Made by a program: the position numbers and the translations under genes. A DNA stretch of 64,000 nt from Vulcanococcus sp. Clear-D1 (GTDB taxonomy: Bacteria > Cyanobacteriota > Cyanobacteriia > PCC-6307 > Cyanobiaceae): positions 1 through 64,000 of the forward strand of contig NZ_JACVZV010000005.1 in assembly GCF_014654725.1 (NCBI RefSeq). The letters run 5' to 3'. The notes beneath the pieces were generated by a model that was given only the letters and a program-made list of their open reading frames with translations, was not told the DNA's origin and ran no database searches. This document shows positions 27,501 to 37,502 of the stretch, one piece after another. The stretch's first letter is position 1, and each line of letters starts with the position of its first letter.

Positions 27501-27876
27501 GACCCTGATTGGTCTGGCCGCGAAGAACGGCATCTTGATCGTGGAGGTGGCTGAACAGCACCTTGAGGCCGGCATGAGTGTGCCTGAAGCCGCCATCGCT
27601 GCTGCTGAGTCCAGAATGCGTCCGATTCTGATGACGGCGATTGCTTCGCTGGCGGGCTTCTTGCCGTTGGTGGTGGCCACGACAGCTGGTGCGAATAGTC
27701 AGCAGTCGCTCGGCACGGTGATCTTCGGAGGCCTGCTGGTGGCCACGGTGCTCTCGCTTGGCGTGGTGCCGCCTTTCTATGTGGCGATCAAGAACCTGGA
27801 GGAGCGTTGGTTCGGCGAGGGCGGAGGTCGTGGTGGTGATGCTTCTGCAGCCGCCACCCTCCCCCGCGTCGACTGA
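24574..27876 (+). CDS. RND-family (HAE1/AcrB-type) multidrug efflux permease
   Basis: 1100 residues with the 12-helix, two-large-loop plan. It begins LSDNFIKRPVLTTVCSILIV as AcrB homologues do. The proton-relay aspartates are in LATGLVVDDAIVVIEAV near residue 410, and the matching second-half motif is GLVTLIGLAAKNGILIVEVA. It exports lipophilic compounds across the cell envelope with the adaptor encoded just upstream. A charged linker near residue 505 precedes helices not usual in E. coli AcrB (GWSWTVAGIIVGLAFGRFSA). The next gene starts 2 bases after the stop. Confidence 0.95.
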   Translation: MSLSDNFIKRPVLTTVCSILIVLVGLIAIPSLPIENLPNIAPPQIQVVANYSGANSLVTEQAVTNVLEQQINGVPGAAYISSLSTNTGTSTVNVFFDETTDINIDQVNVQNRVSLAMPQLPQQVSATGVSVLQTTPSILLAYQVSSTEGQFDRAYINGLIYEQLYYQLERIPGVAQATLFGGSNPAFWLFVDPNKLTANQLTADQVVSAVRSQNSVAIGGLVGGPPAGGDQMFTYPILVENNGNLVSVDQLNKLIVGKSPAGNLLRLADVGEATYGFNTFATAGVDMNNYPAITVGVYQTPESNALQVSEAVVQLMDQFRAEVPPGITVQEIYNVGEFIESAVDGVTDALGLAIVLVLVILFLFLQDWRATVVPSLAIPISLVGTFAFIKAFGFSINQLTLLGLVLATGLVVDDAIVVIEAVAKNLESGMKPRQAALACMGELIGALIATSLVLMAVFVPVAFYPGGIGIIYRQFALTIAFSIAISTFNALTFSPMMAGLILKAEKPPKPKGWSWTVAGIIVGLAFGRFSAASFGFGAYIFGVLLFGFAGSRLADIFDGFNDWFHRLEQAYANLLKLLIQRRRLILMGLASGIVVTAIAFNALPSAFIPEEDQGYGLGIFQLQNGASLSQTQKVGAQIAQVLREEDDIVAGSVISGAGFNGNSPDQGLFFYGFKPLEERSGGDNKAPAIVARLNQKLSKFDSALAVASQPPAIPGFSAQGGFYFQFNDLSNGAYTFTQLNDLAQQLVSTGQSSGEFSTLYTQFVPSAPAFGLKIDRSILGTLNVDFQQAMQTIAVLAGGNYSGLTYESGQVRNIYVQSQPDERSNLEDVLSYYVRNRDGKMVQVSEFASADLSSAPPVISHYNLYRTILVQGAEAIGKSSGQALTAIQKIFNSLDFNNIGYAFTGIAALQLSAGSASVLVFGLGVLIVYLVLSAQYESYVTPVIILMTVPLAMLGALVFLSLRSIDLNIYAQVGLVTLIGLAAKNGILIVEVAEQHLEAGMSVPEAAIAAAESRMRPILMTAIASLAGFLPLVVATTAGANSQQSLGTVIFGGLLVATVLSLGVVPPFYVAIKNLEERWFGEGGGRGGDASAAATLPRVD

Positions 27877-27878
27877 GC

Positions 27879-28322
27879 ATGGTTGCACTCGATCAACCTC
27901 GTGCTTCGAAGCCTTCTGGGTTTGGCCTGTTTACGAGGATTGTTTATATCCACCAGGCTTTAAGCCTCGCCTTCTTCATCGCCGCGTTGCGAGTCTTCCC
28001 CCGGCTTGGGTTTGAGCAGCTTGTGCTGCCTCATGGTCTTGGTATTGCCCTCTCTGTGGCCGTGCTGCTGGCTGTGTTTGGGGTGTCGAGTCGCCACTCA
28101 CTCAAAGCCCTGGGTTGGCTCCGCGTGATCTTGTGGATCAGCGTCATCAAGATCTTGGTTGTCCAGCTTTGGCTGATCAGCAAGGGAGAGCTCGAGTTGG
28201 CGGCTTATGTCCGCGGCATGTTGATCAATGAGCTGATTGCAATCCCCTTGGCGATCTATTGGTCCAGGCCTGTTCACAGGGTTTATCTGGCCTCCTTCAG
28301 GCGCTCTTCTGGGCCGTCATGA
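27879..28322 (+). CDS. Four-helix membrane protein downstream of the RND pump
   Basis: 147 residues with about four transmembrane helices (VYIHQALSLAFFIAALRVF, LGIALSVAVLLAVFG, LRVILWISVIKILVVQLW, GMLINELIAIPLAIYW). It starts 2 bases after the RND permease stop and its own stop overlaps the next start as ATGA, so it is cotranscribed and coupled. I do not recognise the family. An accessory role in the pump is only inference from position. Confidence 0.7.
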   Translation: MVALDQPRASKPSGFGLFTRIVYIHQALSLAFFIAALRVFPRLGFEQLVLPHGLGIALSVAVLLAVFGVSSRHSLKALGWLRVILWISVIKILVVQLWLISKGELELAAYVRGMLINELIAIPLAIYWSRPVHRVYLASFRRSSGPS

Positions 28323-29665
28323 CGGAGCGTGGTCCAGACCCTCCGGGTTTGCGCCGCTGCCTGCGGCCTCTGGAGGTGACGGCCCAGGCGGTGGGCACCG
28401 TCGGCTTAACGCTCACGGCGGTGTTCAACATCCCAGAGGCGATGCGCACGGCTGGAGCCGCCACCTGGATTAGCTATGGGCTGGCGCTGCTGGTGGTGTT
28501 GCTTGTCGCTGAAACCCTGGTGCTGTTCCGTCGCTTACCTGGCAGCCCCGGTGGTATCGCCGCCTATGTGGGCGCCGGATTGGGCGCTCGCCTGGGGGCT
28601 ACGGCCAGCTGGACACTGCTGCTGGGCTATGGCGCCACCCTGGTGGCCTGTTTGCTGTTCTTTGGCTTCTTTCTGGAGCTGTTGCTGCGGCATCTCGGTT
28701 TGCAGGTGCCACCGCTGCTGGCCTATCTGCTCGGCGGGCTGGGTTGCCTGGAGCTCGCCCGCCGCGATGTGCAGCTCTCGACCCGCACGATGTTGCTCAC
28801 CGAGACCATCTCGGCGCTGATCATCCTTGCCCTCACTCTGGTGATCCTGCGGCACGGCTGGGGGGCGCCCGATTTGAGGGCGATCAACCCGCTTAACGAC
28901 ACAACTGCCCAGGTGCGATCTGGCCTGATGGTGGCAGTGCTGAGCTTCATTGGCTTCGAGAGCGCTGCCAACCTCGGCCGCGAGGCGATGGATGCTGAGC
29001 GGTCTGTGCCACGCAGCATCCGAACCGCGGTGCTGCTCGCCGGCGTGCTGTTCATGGTTTGGGGTGCCTTCCTGCCAGAGGGGCTGGCCTGGTTGCCGCC
29101 GGCGGCACGCCAGAGCCTTGATCCCCTCAGCGCCCTAGCCGAGGCGATGGGCATTCCTGGCGCTGGCCTTTGGATCAAGTTTGGTGCGGTGCTGTGTCTC
29201 TTCGGAACCTGCCTTGGTGCGCTCACGGCCCTGGCGCGACTGGGTTACGGTTTGGCGGAACAAGGCCTGTTGCCGCCACCGCTTGCCCGGGTGCATCCGC
29301 ACTACGGAACTCCAGCGCCTGCACTGATGGCTGTGGGTTTGCCGCTGCTGCTCGTTGGTGCGTTGGTGGTGCAGCGCCAGCTCAATATCAGCCAGATCTT
29401 CGGGGTGTTCGGAGGGTTCGCCGTCCTCGCTTTTCTGTTGGTGTACGGGCTGGTCGCACTTTCGAGCCTGCGGGTGCACCTACCCGGCAACTCCAGGCGC
29501 CGCCGTCTGATCGTTGGCGGTGCCTGCCTGGCGGCCGTTGGCTCGATGGCCGTGGCCTACGTCTCCGGGGTGCTTGGCCAGCAGAACGGCATGTTGCTCA
29601 CCTTTTCCGCACTGCTGTTGCTCGGGGCAATCCGCGTGAGGTGTGTGCTGCCGGCCCGCCGGTGA
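28319..29665 (+). CDS. APC-superfamily amino acid/amine permease
   Basis: About 448 residues, roughly 12 transmembrane helices. The APC pattern appears in TAVFNIPEAMRTAG (broken helix 1), SPGGIAAYVGAGLGARLG (helix 3) and AVLSFIGFESAANLGREAMD (helix 6, with the FxGFE-type motif), then RSVPRSIRTAVLLAG. It should import an amino acid or amine by proton symport; the substrate is not predictable. The start overlaps the previous gene by ATGA, so it belongs to the RND operon transcript. Confidence 0.88.
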   Translation: MTERGPDPPGLRRCLRPLEVTAQAVGTVGLTLTAVFNIPEAMRTAGAATWISYGLALLVVLLVAETLVLFRRLPGSPGGIAAYVGAGLGARLGATASWTLLLGYGATLVACLLFFGFFLELLLRHLGLQVPPLLAYLLGGLGCLELARRDVQLSTRTMLLTETISALIILALTLVILRHGWGAPDLRAINPLNDTTAQVRSGLMVAVLSFIGFESAANLGREAMDAERSVPRSIRTAVLLAGVLFMVWGAFLPEGLAWLPPAARQSLDPLSALAEAMGIPGAGLWIKFGAVLCLFGTCLGALTALARLGYGLAEQGLLPPPLARVHPHYGTPAPALMAVGLPLLLVGALVVQRQLNISQIFGVFGGFAVLAFLLVYGLVALSSLRVHLPGNSRRRRLIVGGACLAAVGSMAVAYVSGVLGQQNGMLLTFSALLLLGAIRVRCVLPARR

Positions 29666-29753
29666 TCACGGTGGACGCATCCATGCAGGGTGAGCTCACC
29701 CCCTTCGCGCTCGGCATGGAGAGAGGATCAAGCCGCTGCTGCCGCAGACCCTG

Positions 29754-31085
29754 ATGCCGAGTGCATGGCTGATGGCCTTACCTCTGCCCCACACCCATCT
29801 GGAGGGCACGCTGCTGCCCCGCGGTTTCTTTCTGGGCCTTGGCCTGATCTACCTGGCGGCTCTGGCCGTGGATCGCCTGGCGGCGCACTGGCGCTTGCCA
29901 GTGGCGGCCGCCGTGTTGCTGCTTGGCCTGGTGATTCCCAGCCAGTGGTTGACCCAGGCCCAGCCCCTCGGTCCGCTGCAGCTGGAGACCCTGCATCGGG
30001 TCAGCCTGGCGCTGCTGATCTTCTACGCCGGTCTCAAGACCGACCTGCGCCGCATCCGCGGCATGACGGTGGCCGGGTTGCGGCTGGGCTGTGGCGGCGT
30101 GTTGATCACCGTGGTGATTACGGCTCTGGCACTCCTGCTGCTGGCGCCTCTGCTTGCAGTTGGCTTGCCGCCCGCCGCGGCGGTGCTGGCGGTGTGTTGC
30201 CTGGGGGCCACTGACAGCGGCGCCATCGAAGATCTGCTCGTGGCGCTGGGCCATTCCATCCGTGGACGGCTGAGCCATCTGCTGCAGTTCGAGGTGGCGG
30301 TGAGCACGGTGGTCACCTTGCTGGGCTTTGGGCTGTTGGCCGGTGTGTTGCAGGCCCACCCCCATGGCGACCATCAGGCTCTGCATGGGCTGTTGGCGGT
30401 TCGCCTGATGGACCAGCTGGGGGCTGTTGGGCTGCATGTGATCGCCGGTCTGCTGGCAGGGCTGGCCGTGGGTGCCGCGGCGCCGCGCTTGATCGATGCC
30501 CTGGTGCGCTCGGAGCCGATGCTGCTGCTGGTGGCAGTTGTACTGGCGTTCGTGGCCTTCGGCTTCGGTCAGCTCCTGGGCGGTGGTGGGCTGCTGGCGG
30601 TGTTTGTGGCTGGGGTGTTGCTGTCCAATGGCCGCTACAGGATCAGTCGCTTTGAACAGCAGGCCTTGGGCCGGGTGATGCATCCCCTGAACACGGCCGC
30701 GGAAATCACGGTGCTGCTGTTGCTCGGTCTGTTGGTGAAACCTGCCGCGTTGATCACGGTTCTGCCGCTGGGGCTTGCGCTGGCGATCGTTGTGCCGCTG
30801 GCGCGGCTGCTGTCGGTGTCTGTGCTGCTGCCTACCGGTCGTTTCCCGTGGCCCGACCGCCTGGTGCTTGCCGGTTGCGGGCTTCGGGCGGCGGTCCCCT
30901 TGGCGCTCGCGGTGGCGATGACTGAAGAGCTGCCGCATCTGCGCGGTGTTGCCTCGACGCTGGCGGAACCCTTGGGGGAGCAACTGTTGGCGTTGCTGTT
31001 CGTTGTGGTGTTGGCGGATCTGTTGCTGCAGCCGTTGCTGATGCGCAGCCTGCTGCGGTTCACACCCGAGACATCTCAACCTTGA
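29754..31085 (+). CDS. Monovalent cation/proton antiporter (CPA family)
   Basis: 443 residues with about 12 hydrophobic helices. The region ALLIFYAGLKTDLRRIRG is typical of Na+/H+ exchanger-domain (Kef/NhaP-like) proteins, followed by CCLGATDSGAIEDLL, where the conserved acidic residue of the transport site lies, and VGGG-type repeats. No RCK/TrkA-N domain is present. It exchanges Na+ or K+ for protons. The 3' end overlaps the convergent COQ4-like gene by 26 bases. The ATG at 29754 is preceded by a purine-rich stretch. Confidence 0.85.
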   Translation: MPSAWLMALPLPHTHLEGTLLPRGFFLGLGLIYLAALAVDRLAAHWRLPVAAAVLLLGLVIPSQWLTQAQPLGPLQLETLHRVSLALLIFYAGLKTDLRRIRGMTVAGLRLGCGGVLITVVITALALLLLAPLLAVGLPPAAAVLAVCCLGATDSGAIEDLLVALGHSIRGRLSHLLQFEVAVSTVVTLLGFGLLAGVLQAHPHGDHQALHGLLAVRLMDQLGAVGLHVIAGLLAGLAVGAAAPRLIDALVRSEPMLLLVAVVLAFVAFGFGQLLGGGGLLAVFVAGVLLSNGRYRISRFEQQALGRVMHPLNTAAEITVLLLLGLLVKPAALITVLPLGLALAIVVPLARLLSVSVLLPTGRFPWPDRLVLAGCGLRAAVPLALAVAMTEELPHLRGVASTLAEPLGEQLLALLFVVVLADLLLQPLLMRSLLRFTPETSQP

Positions 31086-31755
31086 ACGGCGATCGCGCCA
31101 CCAGTTCGGTGATGCCCAGTTGCTCCTGCCAGTTGCTCAGCGGCCGATCCCAGCCCTCTTCCCAGCGCTGGGCCAGCAGCGGCGCGCAAACCCGGCCCAG
31201 CTCCAGGCCGTAGGCCGCCGCCTGCCCCACATCCACCTCTCCGGAAGCAGGACCTTCGAGGCAGCGATGCAGTAGATCGGCCCCGAGCAGCATGGCGCTG
31301 CCGGGCCAGCGCAGCTGCATCACATTGACAGCGTTCATCGCCGCTTCCCCAGCCGCGGTGGGCGGGCAGCCGCACACCACATGCCAGAGGTCGTGGGTGT
31401 GGCGCACACGCTGATGGAGCCAGATGTCGTCGCCATCGCTGCCGGTTTGCAGCACCGGATCGGGCAGTGCTTGGCCGCCTGCAGCGCTGAACCAGCTGGC
31501 ATAGGCGTGACCGAGGCTGTCTGCCGGAAGCGCCAGAAGTTCAGGAGGGCTCGGCCAGGGCCCCCAATAGCGTTCGTGGATCAGCGGAGCGATCGATGGG
31601 TCGCCTCGCAGGGCGTTGCGCGCGGCATCCGCTACGGGCGTGACATAGCTGCGGGTGAGTAGATCAAAGCCATGGCCTAGGTCTTCAGGATTGGCGACCA
31701 GGGCTGAAAGGTCGGTGGCCAGGTGCAGCAGCTGGCGGCGCAGGGAAGAACGCAT
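31060..31755 (-). CDS. COQ4-family protein
   Basis: 231 residues. The diagnostic metal-binding motif HDLWH...E is intact: RHTHDLWHVVCG followed 11 residues later by the glutamate in AAGEAAMNAV. RSYVTPVADAARNAL and GHAYASWFSAAG precede it, as in COQ4. In proteobacteria and mitochondria COQ4 supports ubiquinone synthesis, including head-group decarboxylation/hydroxylation. Cyanobacteria make plastoquinone instead, so the role here is open. The ATG at 31755 is preferred over an in-frame start at 31848. Confidence 0.85.
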   Translation of the reverse strand: MRSSLRRQLLHLATDLSALVANPEDLGHGFDLLTRSYVTPVADAARNALRGDPSIAPLIHERYWGPWPSPPELLALPADSLGHAYASWFSAAGGQALPDPVLQTGSDGDDIWLHQRVRHTHDLWHVVCGCPPTAAGEAAMNAVNVMQLRWPGSAMLLGADLLHRCLEGPASGEVDVGQAAAYGLELGRVCAPLLAQRWEEGWDRPLSNWQEQLGITELVARSPFKVEMSRV

Positions 31756-32066
31756 GGCAGCGGAGGCGTTTTGGGGCGGAGATGGAGCTCTGGCGTGTGC
31801 TGATTGGGGTGACTGCTCCGATGCAACTCTGTTCGTGCTTGCGATCACGCAGGGTCAGCGTGATCGGGCCTGACCGGGCCGTTGTTCGCTTCCAAACTAA
31901 AGACGGTGTTGATGCGCGTGAGCGAGGTAGCGCCCGCCGCTCCAGGGCTTTAGGAGCCGTCCACCTGAGCCGGAATCATCTCCTTCACGCGCGCCGTGGG
32001 CTGCCTCGCCAGACCCGGCTTCGCCTAAGCCTGATTCGCTGGGTTGGCCGGGGGAAACTGGTGGCC
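31756..32066. other. Divergent intergenic region between the COQ4-like and MFS genes
   Basis: 311 bases with no convincing gene. An imperfect hairpin (GGTCAG ... CTGACC) lies near 31855-31877. Open frames run through it, continuous with the MFS gene, but they lack family-like sequence. It should hold the promoters of the two divergent genes; I cannot define -10 and -35 boxes with confidence. Confidence 0.4.
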
Positions 32067-33320
32067 ATGGTTCCCCTCATCCCCCGCAGCGCCCTCGCTG
32101 CTGCGATCGGCAACACGGTGGAGTGGTTTGACTTCGCCATCTACGGCTACTTCGCCAAGGAGATCGGTGAGGCCTTCTTCCCGGCGGATGTTCCGTCGCT
32201 GCAGCTGCTCAGTGCCTTCGCCGTGTTTGCTGTGGGCTATCTGATGCGGCCTATCGGCGGGCTGTTGCTCGGCCCGCTCGGGGATCTGGTGGGGCGGCGG
32301 GCGTTGCTCCTGGTGAGCATGGTGGTGATGGCTGCCTGCAGCCTTGGTATTGCCCTCCTGCCGCCCACGAACCAATGGGGGCATGTCTCCGCCGTGTTCC
32401 TCGTGCTCCTACGCCTGTTGCAGGGACTTTCGGTGGGTGGTGAGTTCACCGGATCGGTGGTGGCTCTGGTGGAAACGGCTCCGCTCCAGCGCCGTGGCCT
32501 CACCGCCAGCTTTGCCAGCGCCGGTGCCGTGCTGGGTTTTGTGGGGGGATCGCTGGCGGCTGCGTTGATTCACCTCTGCCTGACCCCGCCGGCTGTGCAG
32601 CACTGGGGCTGGCGCATCCCTTTCGTGCTGGGTGCCGCCATGGGGATCTGGGCCCTGAGCCTGCGCCGCCATCTGGAGGAGACCCGGCCCGATGCGCCCG
32701 CCATCAGCCTCGATGCCCACCTGGCTGAGCTGCGCTCCCAGCTGCCGGCGATGGTGCGGCTAATGGCGGCCGTGGCGCTCTCCTCTGTGAGCTTTTACGC
32801 CGCCACGGTGTTCGCCGTGCAGGAGGTGTCGGCGCGGCTGCCTGCATTGGCTGCCAACTTCAACGCGATTACCACCCTCAACCAGGCGGTCGGGGTGGGG
32901 CTGATCCTGCTGGGCGGCCATCTGGCCGATCGCGCTGCACCCGGAGCGCTGGCGCGGCGCCTAAGCCTGGTGCTGGCCGTGGCTGTGGTGCCAGGGATGC
33001 TGCTGATCGCCGCTGGCACCCCACTGGCCTTTGGTGTGGGCCAGTTGATCGTGTTGGTGCCGTTGATGCTGTATTTCGGCGTTTATCCCTCGCTACTGCC
33101 CGGTCTGTTCCCAGCAGCGTTGCGCTGCAGTGCCTTTTCGTTCTCCTACAGCCTGGTGGTGGCGCTGCTCGGTGGCACGCTGCCGCTGATGGCCACCTGG
33201 CTTGAGTCGAGACTGGGGCTCACACAGGGCCCGGCCCTTTATTGCTTGCTTTGGGCGGTGCCCACTCTGCTCGCCTACAACCGGCTCGAGAAGCATCTGC
33301 TGCCGGACACACACCTCTGA
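32067..33320 (+). CDS. MFS transporter of the metabolite:H+ symporter (ProP-like) family
   Basis: About 417 residues, 12 helices. The N-terminus IPRSALAAAIGNTVEWFDFAIYGYFA is the signature of the MHS family (proline/betaine, citrate, alpha-ketoglutarate symporters). GPLGDLVGRRALLLVSM is the loop 2-3 MFS motif, and RLLQGLSVGGEFTGS the next MHS motif. Substrates in this family are organic acids or betaines. The ATG at 32067 places the family motif close to the N-terminus; a GTG two codons upstream is equally possible. Confidence 0.9.
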   Translation: MVPLIPRSALAAAIGNTVEWFDFAIYGYFAKEIGEAFFPADVPSLQLLSAFAVFAVGYLMRPIGGLLLGPLGDLVGRRALLLVSMVVMAACSLGIALLPPTNQWGHVSAVFLVLLRLLQGLSVGGEFTGSVVALVETAPLQRRGLTASFASAGAVLGFVGGSLAAALIHLCLTPPAVQHWGWRIPFVLGAAMGIWALSLRRHLEETRPDAPAISLDAHLAELRSQLPAMVRLMAAVALSSVSFYAATVFAVQEVSARLPALAANFNAITTLNQAVGVGLILLGGHLADRAAPGALARRLSLVLAVAVVPGMLLIAAGTPLAFGVGQLIVLVPLMLYFGVYPSLLPGLFPAALRCSAFSFSYSLVVALLGGTLPLMATWLESRLGLTQGPALYCLLWAVPTLLAYNRLEKHLLPDTHL

Positions 33321-33351
33321 CGAGGATGGTTACCAGCCGCAGACGGCATCG

Positions 33352-34632
33352 TCAACCCTCGCCTTGCAGTGGCCTGGAGCGAACCACCTGGCTGATCAGC
33401 AGTCCCAGCAGCAGGGCGTCGGCGCCATGGCCCCGCAGCAGGGCCAGGCCCAGTACCAGGGCCAGCAGTGGCGAGGGCAGCAGCGTCCCCAGGCTCCCGC
33501 CCACCACGCTGCCGCACCAGAGGCCCGCATCGCCCAAGGCCGGCAGCAGTTGATGCAGGCCGATCCCGATCGCCGCACTGCCTGTCAGCACCGGAAAGAT
33601 CAGGCCTCCGCGCCAGCCGGATTCCAGACACAGGCCCGCCAGCAGCAGTTTGAGAGCGCCGGCCAGGACTAACAGGGCTGCCTCAGGTCCCAACCGTTCC
33701 AGCAGAAGGGGTTTCAGCTGCTGCTCTCCGGAGAAGGCCGCCAGGGGCAGGGCCCAGCTCGTCAGGCCGATGAGCCCACCGGTCAGCACGGGTGTGAGGG
33801 CATCCCAGCGGCTCTCGCTGCGTGCTCGCAGCCAGCTTCGCCAGCTGAGCAGGGCCTGTGCGCAGCCACGGCCCACGACACCGCCCGCCAGCGCCGCCAG
33901 TAGCGCAGGAAGTGGCGCCTGATCGAGAAGCGGTGTGCCCAAGGGGACACCCTCAAGTCCGCCGCTCAGCCCCCGCAGCCCCTGGAAGGCGATGAAGCCC
34001 GTGATCCCCGCCAGGGTTCCAGGCAGCCATCGCCAGAGCAGCGGGGTGTTCCGGGCGGCCAGGGCGATCGGGCCGGCCAGCGGGGTGCCGAAGAAGCCCA
34101 GGCTGCCCGCCAGTGCCGCGGCGGCCACGGGCTGATCGCGGCCGCGCCAGATCCAGCGGCTGAGGTTCACCACCGCATGGCTCACCAGCGCTTCAGGTCC
34201 GATGCTGGCGCCGCCCACCAGGGCCAGAACCCCGGCCAGGGCTTGCCGGAATGCGCCGCGCCGGGGCGGCTGATGCCGCAGACCCGACAGGGTGTCGCCG
34301 AGTTCCGGCAGACGGCCGGCGGAGCGCTGCGCTCCCATCAGGCTCAGCAGCAGGCCGATTCCGCTGGGGATCGCCAGGCACCAGGCGAGGGATCGCTGCG
34401 GAGCCAGCCCCTCCCCGATCGCTTCGCCCCAGATCCAGCGCTGCAGCAGCTCAATGCCGAGTAGCAGCAGTGCCGCCAGAGCGCCTCCCACCATGCCCGC
34501 AAGGGCGGCGCGCAGGCAGGCTGGCAGCAGGTTGAGCGCTGCCGCTCGAGTGGCTGCCGCGGTATCAGCCAGGGCCGGAGCCGATCTGGTTGAACTTCGC
34601 TGCCAGCACCACATCGGCCTGGGTGAGTCCAT
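33352..34632 (-). CDS. ClC-family chloride channel/transporter
   Basis: Up to 426 residues with about 10-12 hydrophobic segments. The selectivity-filter motif is GGASIGPEALVSH (GxGxGPE type), and the second conserved stretch is ESGWRGGLIFPVLTGS, corresponding to GxFxP. Residues lining the chloride path are partly changed. The start is uncertain: the ATG codons at 34632 and 34614 overlap the pterin dehydratase gene by 50-68 bases, and an ATG at 34494 would cut into the first helix. The gene is downstream of the dehydratase on the same strand. Confidence 0.82.
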   Translation of the reverse strand: MDSPRPMWCWQRSSTRSAPALADTAAATRAAALNLLPACLRAALAGMVGGALAALLLLGIELLQRWIWGEAIGEGLAPQRSLAWCLAIPSGIGLLLSLMGAQRSAGRLPELGDTLSGLRHQPPRRGAFRQALAGVLALVGGASIGPEALVSHAVVNLSRWIWRGRDQPVAAAALAGSLGFFGTPLAGPIALAARNTPLLWRWLPGTLAGITGFIAFQGLRGLSGGLEGVPLGTPLLDQAPLPALLAALAGGVVGRGCAQALLSWRSWLRARSESRWDALTPVLTGGLIGLTSWALPLAAFSGEQQLKPLLLERLGPEAALLVLAGALKLLLAGLCLESGWRGGLIFPVLTGSAAIGIGLHQLLPALGDAGLWCGSVVGGSLGTLLPSPLLALVLGLALLRGHGADALLLGLLISQVVRSRPLQGEG

Positions 34633-34900
34633 TCACCTTGTGGGTGTAGATCACCGCCTCGGCGTGGCCCCAGCCGAGCGTGAACTCGGCGTGATGGCCC
34701 TGGCCCTCACAGATGGCGCCGGCGGCGATCACCCAATCGAGCGCGCTCTGAAAATCAGGGAAGAGCAGCGAGCGCTGCAGGTGGTGCTGCTCCACCACGC
34801 TCCAGCCCGGCAGTTGAGGCAGGAGCGCTTCGAGCTCCGCCTTTGTGGGCGTCGGAGCGCCCTCGCGGCAGGGGATGCAGGTCTGCGTTGCTAGATCCAT
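34565..34900 (-). CDS. 4a-hydroxytetrahydrobiopterin dehydratase (pterin carbinolamine dehydratase)
   Basis: 111 residues, the normal size. LPGWSVVEQHHLQRSLLFPDF, then ICEGQGHHAEFTLGW and VIYTHKVNGLTQADVVLAA, are the PCD signature, with the histidine pair in GHHAEF as the active site. In bacteria the enzyme recycles pterin cofactor or acts in molybdopterin/tetrahydropterin metabolism; marine cyanobacteria commonly carry it. The gene overlaps the following ClC gene. Confidence 0.92.
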   Translation of the reverse strand: MDLATQTCIPCREGAPTPTKAELEALLPQLPGWSVVEQHHLQRSLLFPDFQSALDWVIAAGAICEGQGHHAEFTLGWGHAEAVIYTHKVNGLTQADVVLAAKFNQIGSGPG

Positions 34901-35074
34901 GGATCATGCGCATCTTTCCCCATGCTCGCCAGGCAGAGGCTGCTGGTCATCCATTGCCGGTGGCCTCTTCAGCTGCACGGAATCAGGCAGAGATGGTGGG
35001 CTCGGCGCTGGGCACCCTGTCGAGACGGATGCGCTGATCGAAGCTGGCCAAGCAGCCGCCCTGGCTGGAAGTCC

Positions 35075-35500
35075 TCAGGGCGCCACGCGCACTTCCGAGC
35101 CGGAGAGCGCGGTGGGCTGGCTTCCTGGCGCTGCCGTGATCGTGTACACGAAGCGGCTGCCATCCGGGCTGATGAAACTGGTGGCCTTCTGGCCGTCGGG
35201 GTAGGTAGCGGTGCCGATGCAGTCGGCACTGACGTTGTAGGTGGCCTTCTCGACCCCGCCGGAGCCATCGGAGCCCTGATAGCTCAGCACGATGCCGCCC
35301 TGGCCGTCGTACACCTCGCGGCCGCTTTCGGCGTAGGGCTTGCCGTTGAGCACGCCACTCTCGTTGTAGAGATACGTGCCCTTGAGGGTGGCTTTGCTGC
35401 AGGGCAGCGGTTGGGCGGAGGCGGCGCTGCCGGCCACCAGAGCCAGCGCGAAGACTTTGATTGTGGCGAGCCGGTATTGACGGCGCAGCGGTGAGGCCAT
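35075..35500 (-). CDS. Exported protein of unknown function
   Basis: 141 residues. A signal peptide (TIKVFALALVAGSAASA) ends near residue 29. The mature part is beta-rich, with CSKATLKGTYLYNESGVLNG, DGQGGIVLSYQGSDGSGG and YNVSADCIGTATYPDG; the two cysteines could form a disulfide. The pattern looks like a small periplasmic beta-sandwich or lipocalin-like domain, but I assign no family. Flanking intergenic spaces are 174 and about 60 bases, suggesting a monocistronic gene. Confidence 0.6.
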   Translation of the reverse strand: MASPLRRQYRLATIKVFALALVAGSAASAQPLPCSKATLKGTYLYNESGVLNGKPYAESGREVYDGQGGIVLSYQGSDGSGGVEKATYNVSADCIGTATYPDGQKATSFISPDGSRFVYTITAAPGSQPTALSGSEVRVAP

Positions 35501-35560
35501 GGGATGTGGGGCAGCAGATCAGGGTTGGCAGACGGCTGGGGCGTGGTCAGTTTCCGCGCA

Positions 35561-35677
35561 TCAGCACGATTTGATCAGGGTGGGCGCTAGGGCGCCGATT
35601 CCCTTGTAGGGGTGAATGTGGAGCTCGATCATTGAAACGACAAGTGTCGAGCAGATACACCACAGAGCAATCGCCAT
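35561..35677 (-). CDS. Possible one-helix membrane miniprotein
   Basis: A 38-codon frame encodes one hydrophobic helix (ALWCICSTLVVSMIELH) with a short polar tail. It occupies most of the 294-base gap between the exported protein gene and pgm. The composition looks like the small membrane proteins of picocyanobacteria, but nothing else supports it. A longer reading from 35767 is possible. Confidence 0.3.
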   Translation of the reverse strand: MAIALWCICSTLVVSMIELHIHPYKGIGALAPTLIKSC

Positions 35678-35794
35678 TGCTCGCCCCCTGCTGCCCATTG
35701 CCCACGGAGTTGGCGCTCTGTGGGCTTTTAGGCTTCGCCCGACGGATCCCAATCCTCCGATTGCCAATCAGATGGCGGCGGAGGCAGAGCGCTT

Positions 35795-37495
<1,701 letters not shown>

Positions 37496-37502
37496 TCACC
37501 CC

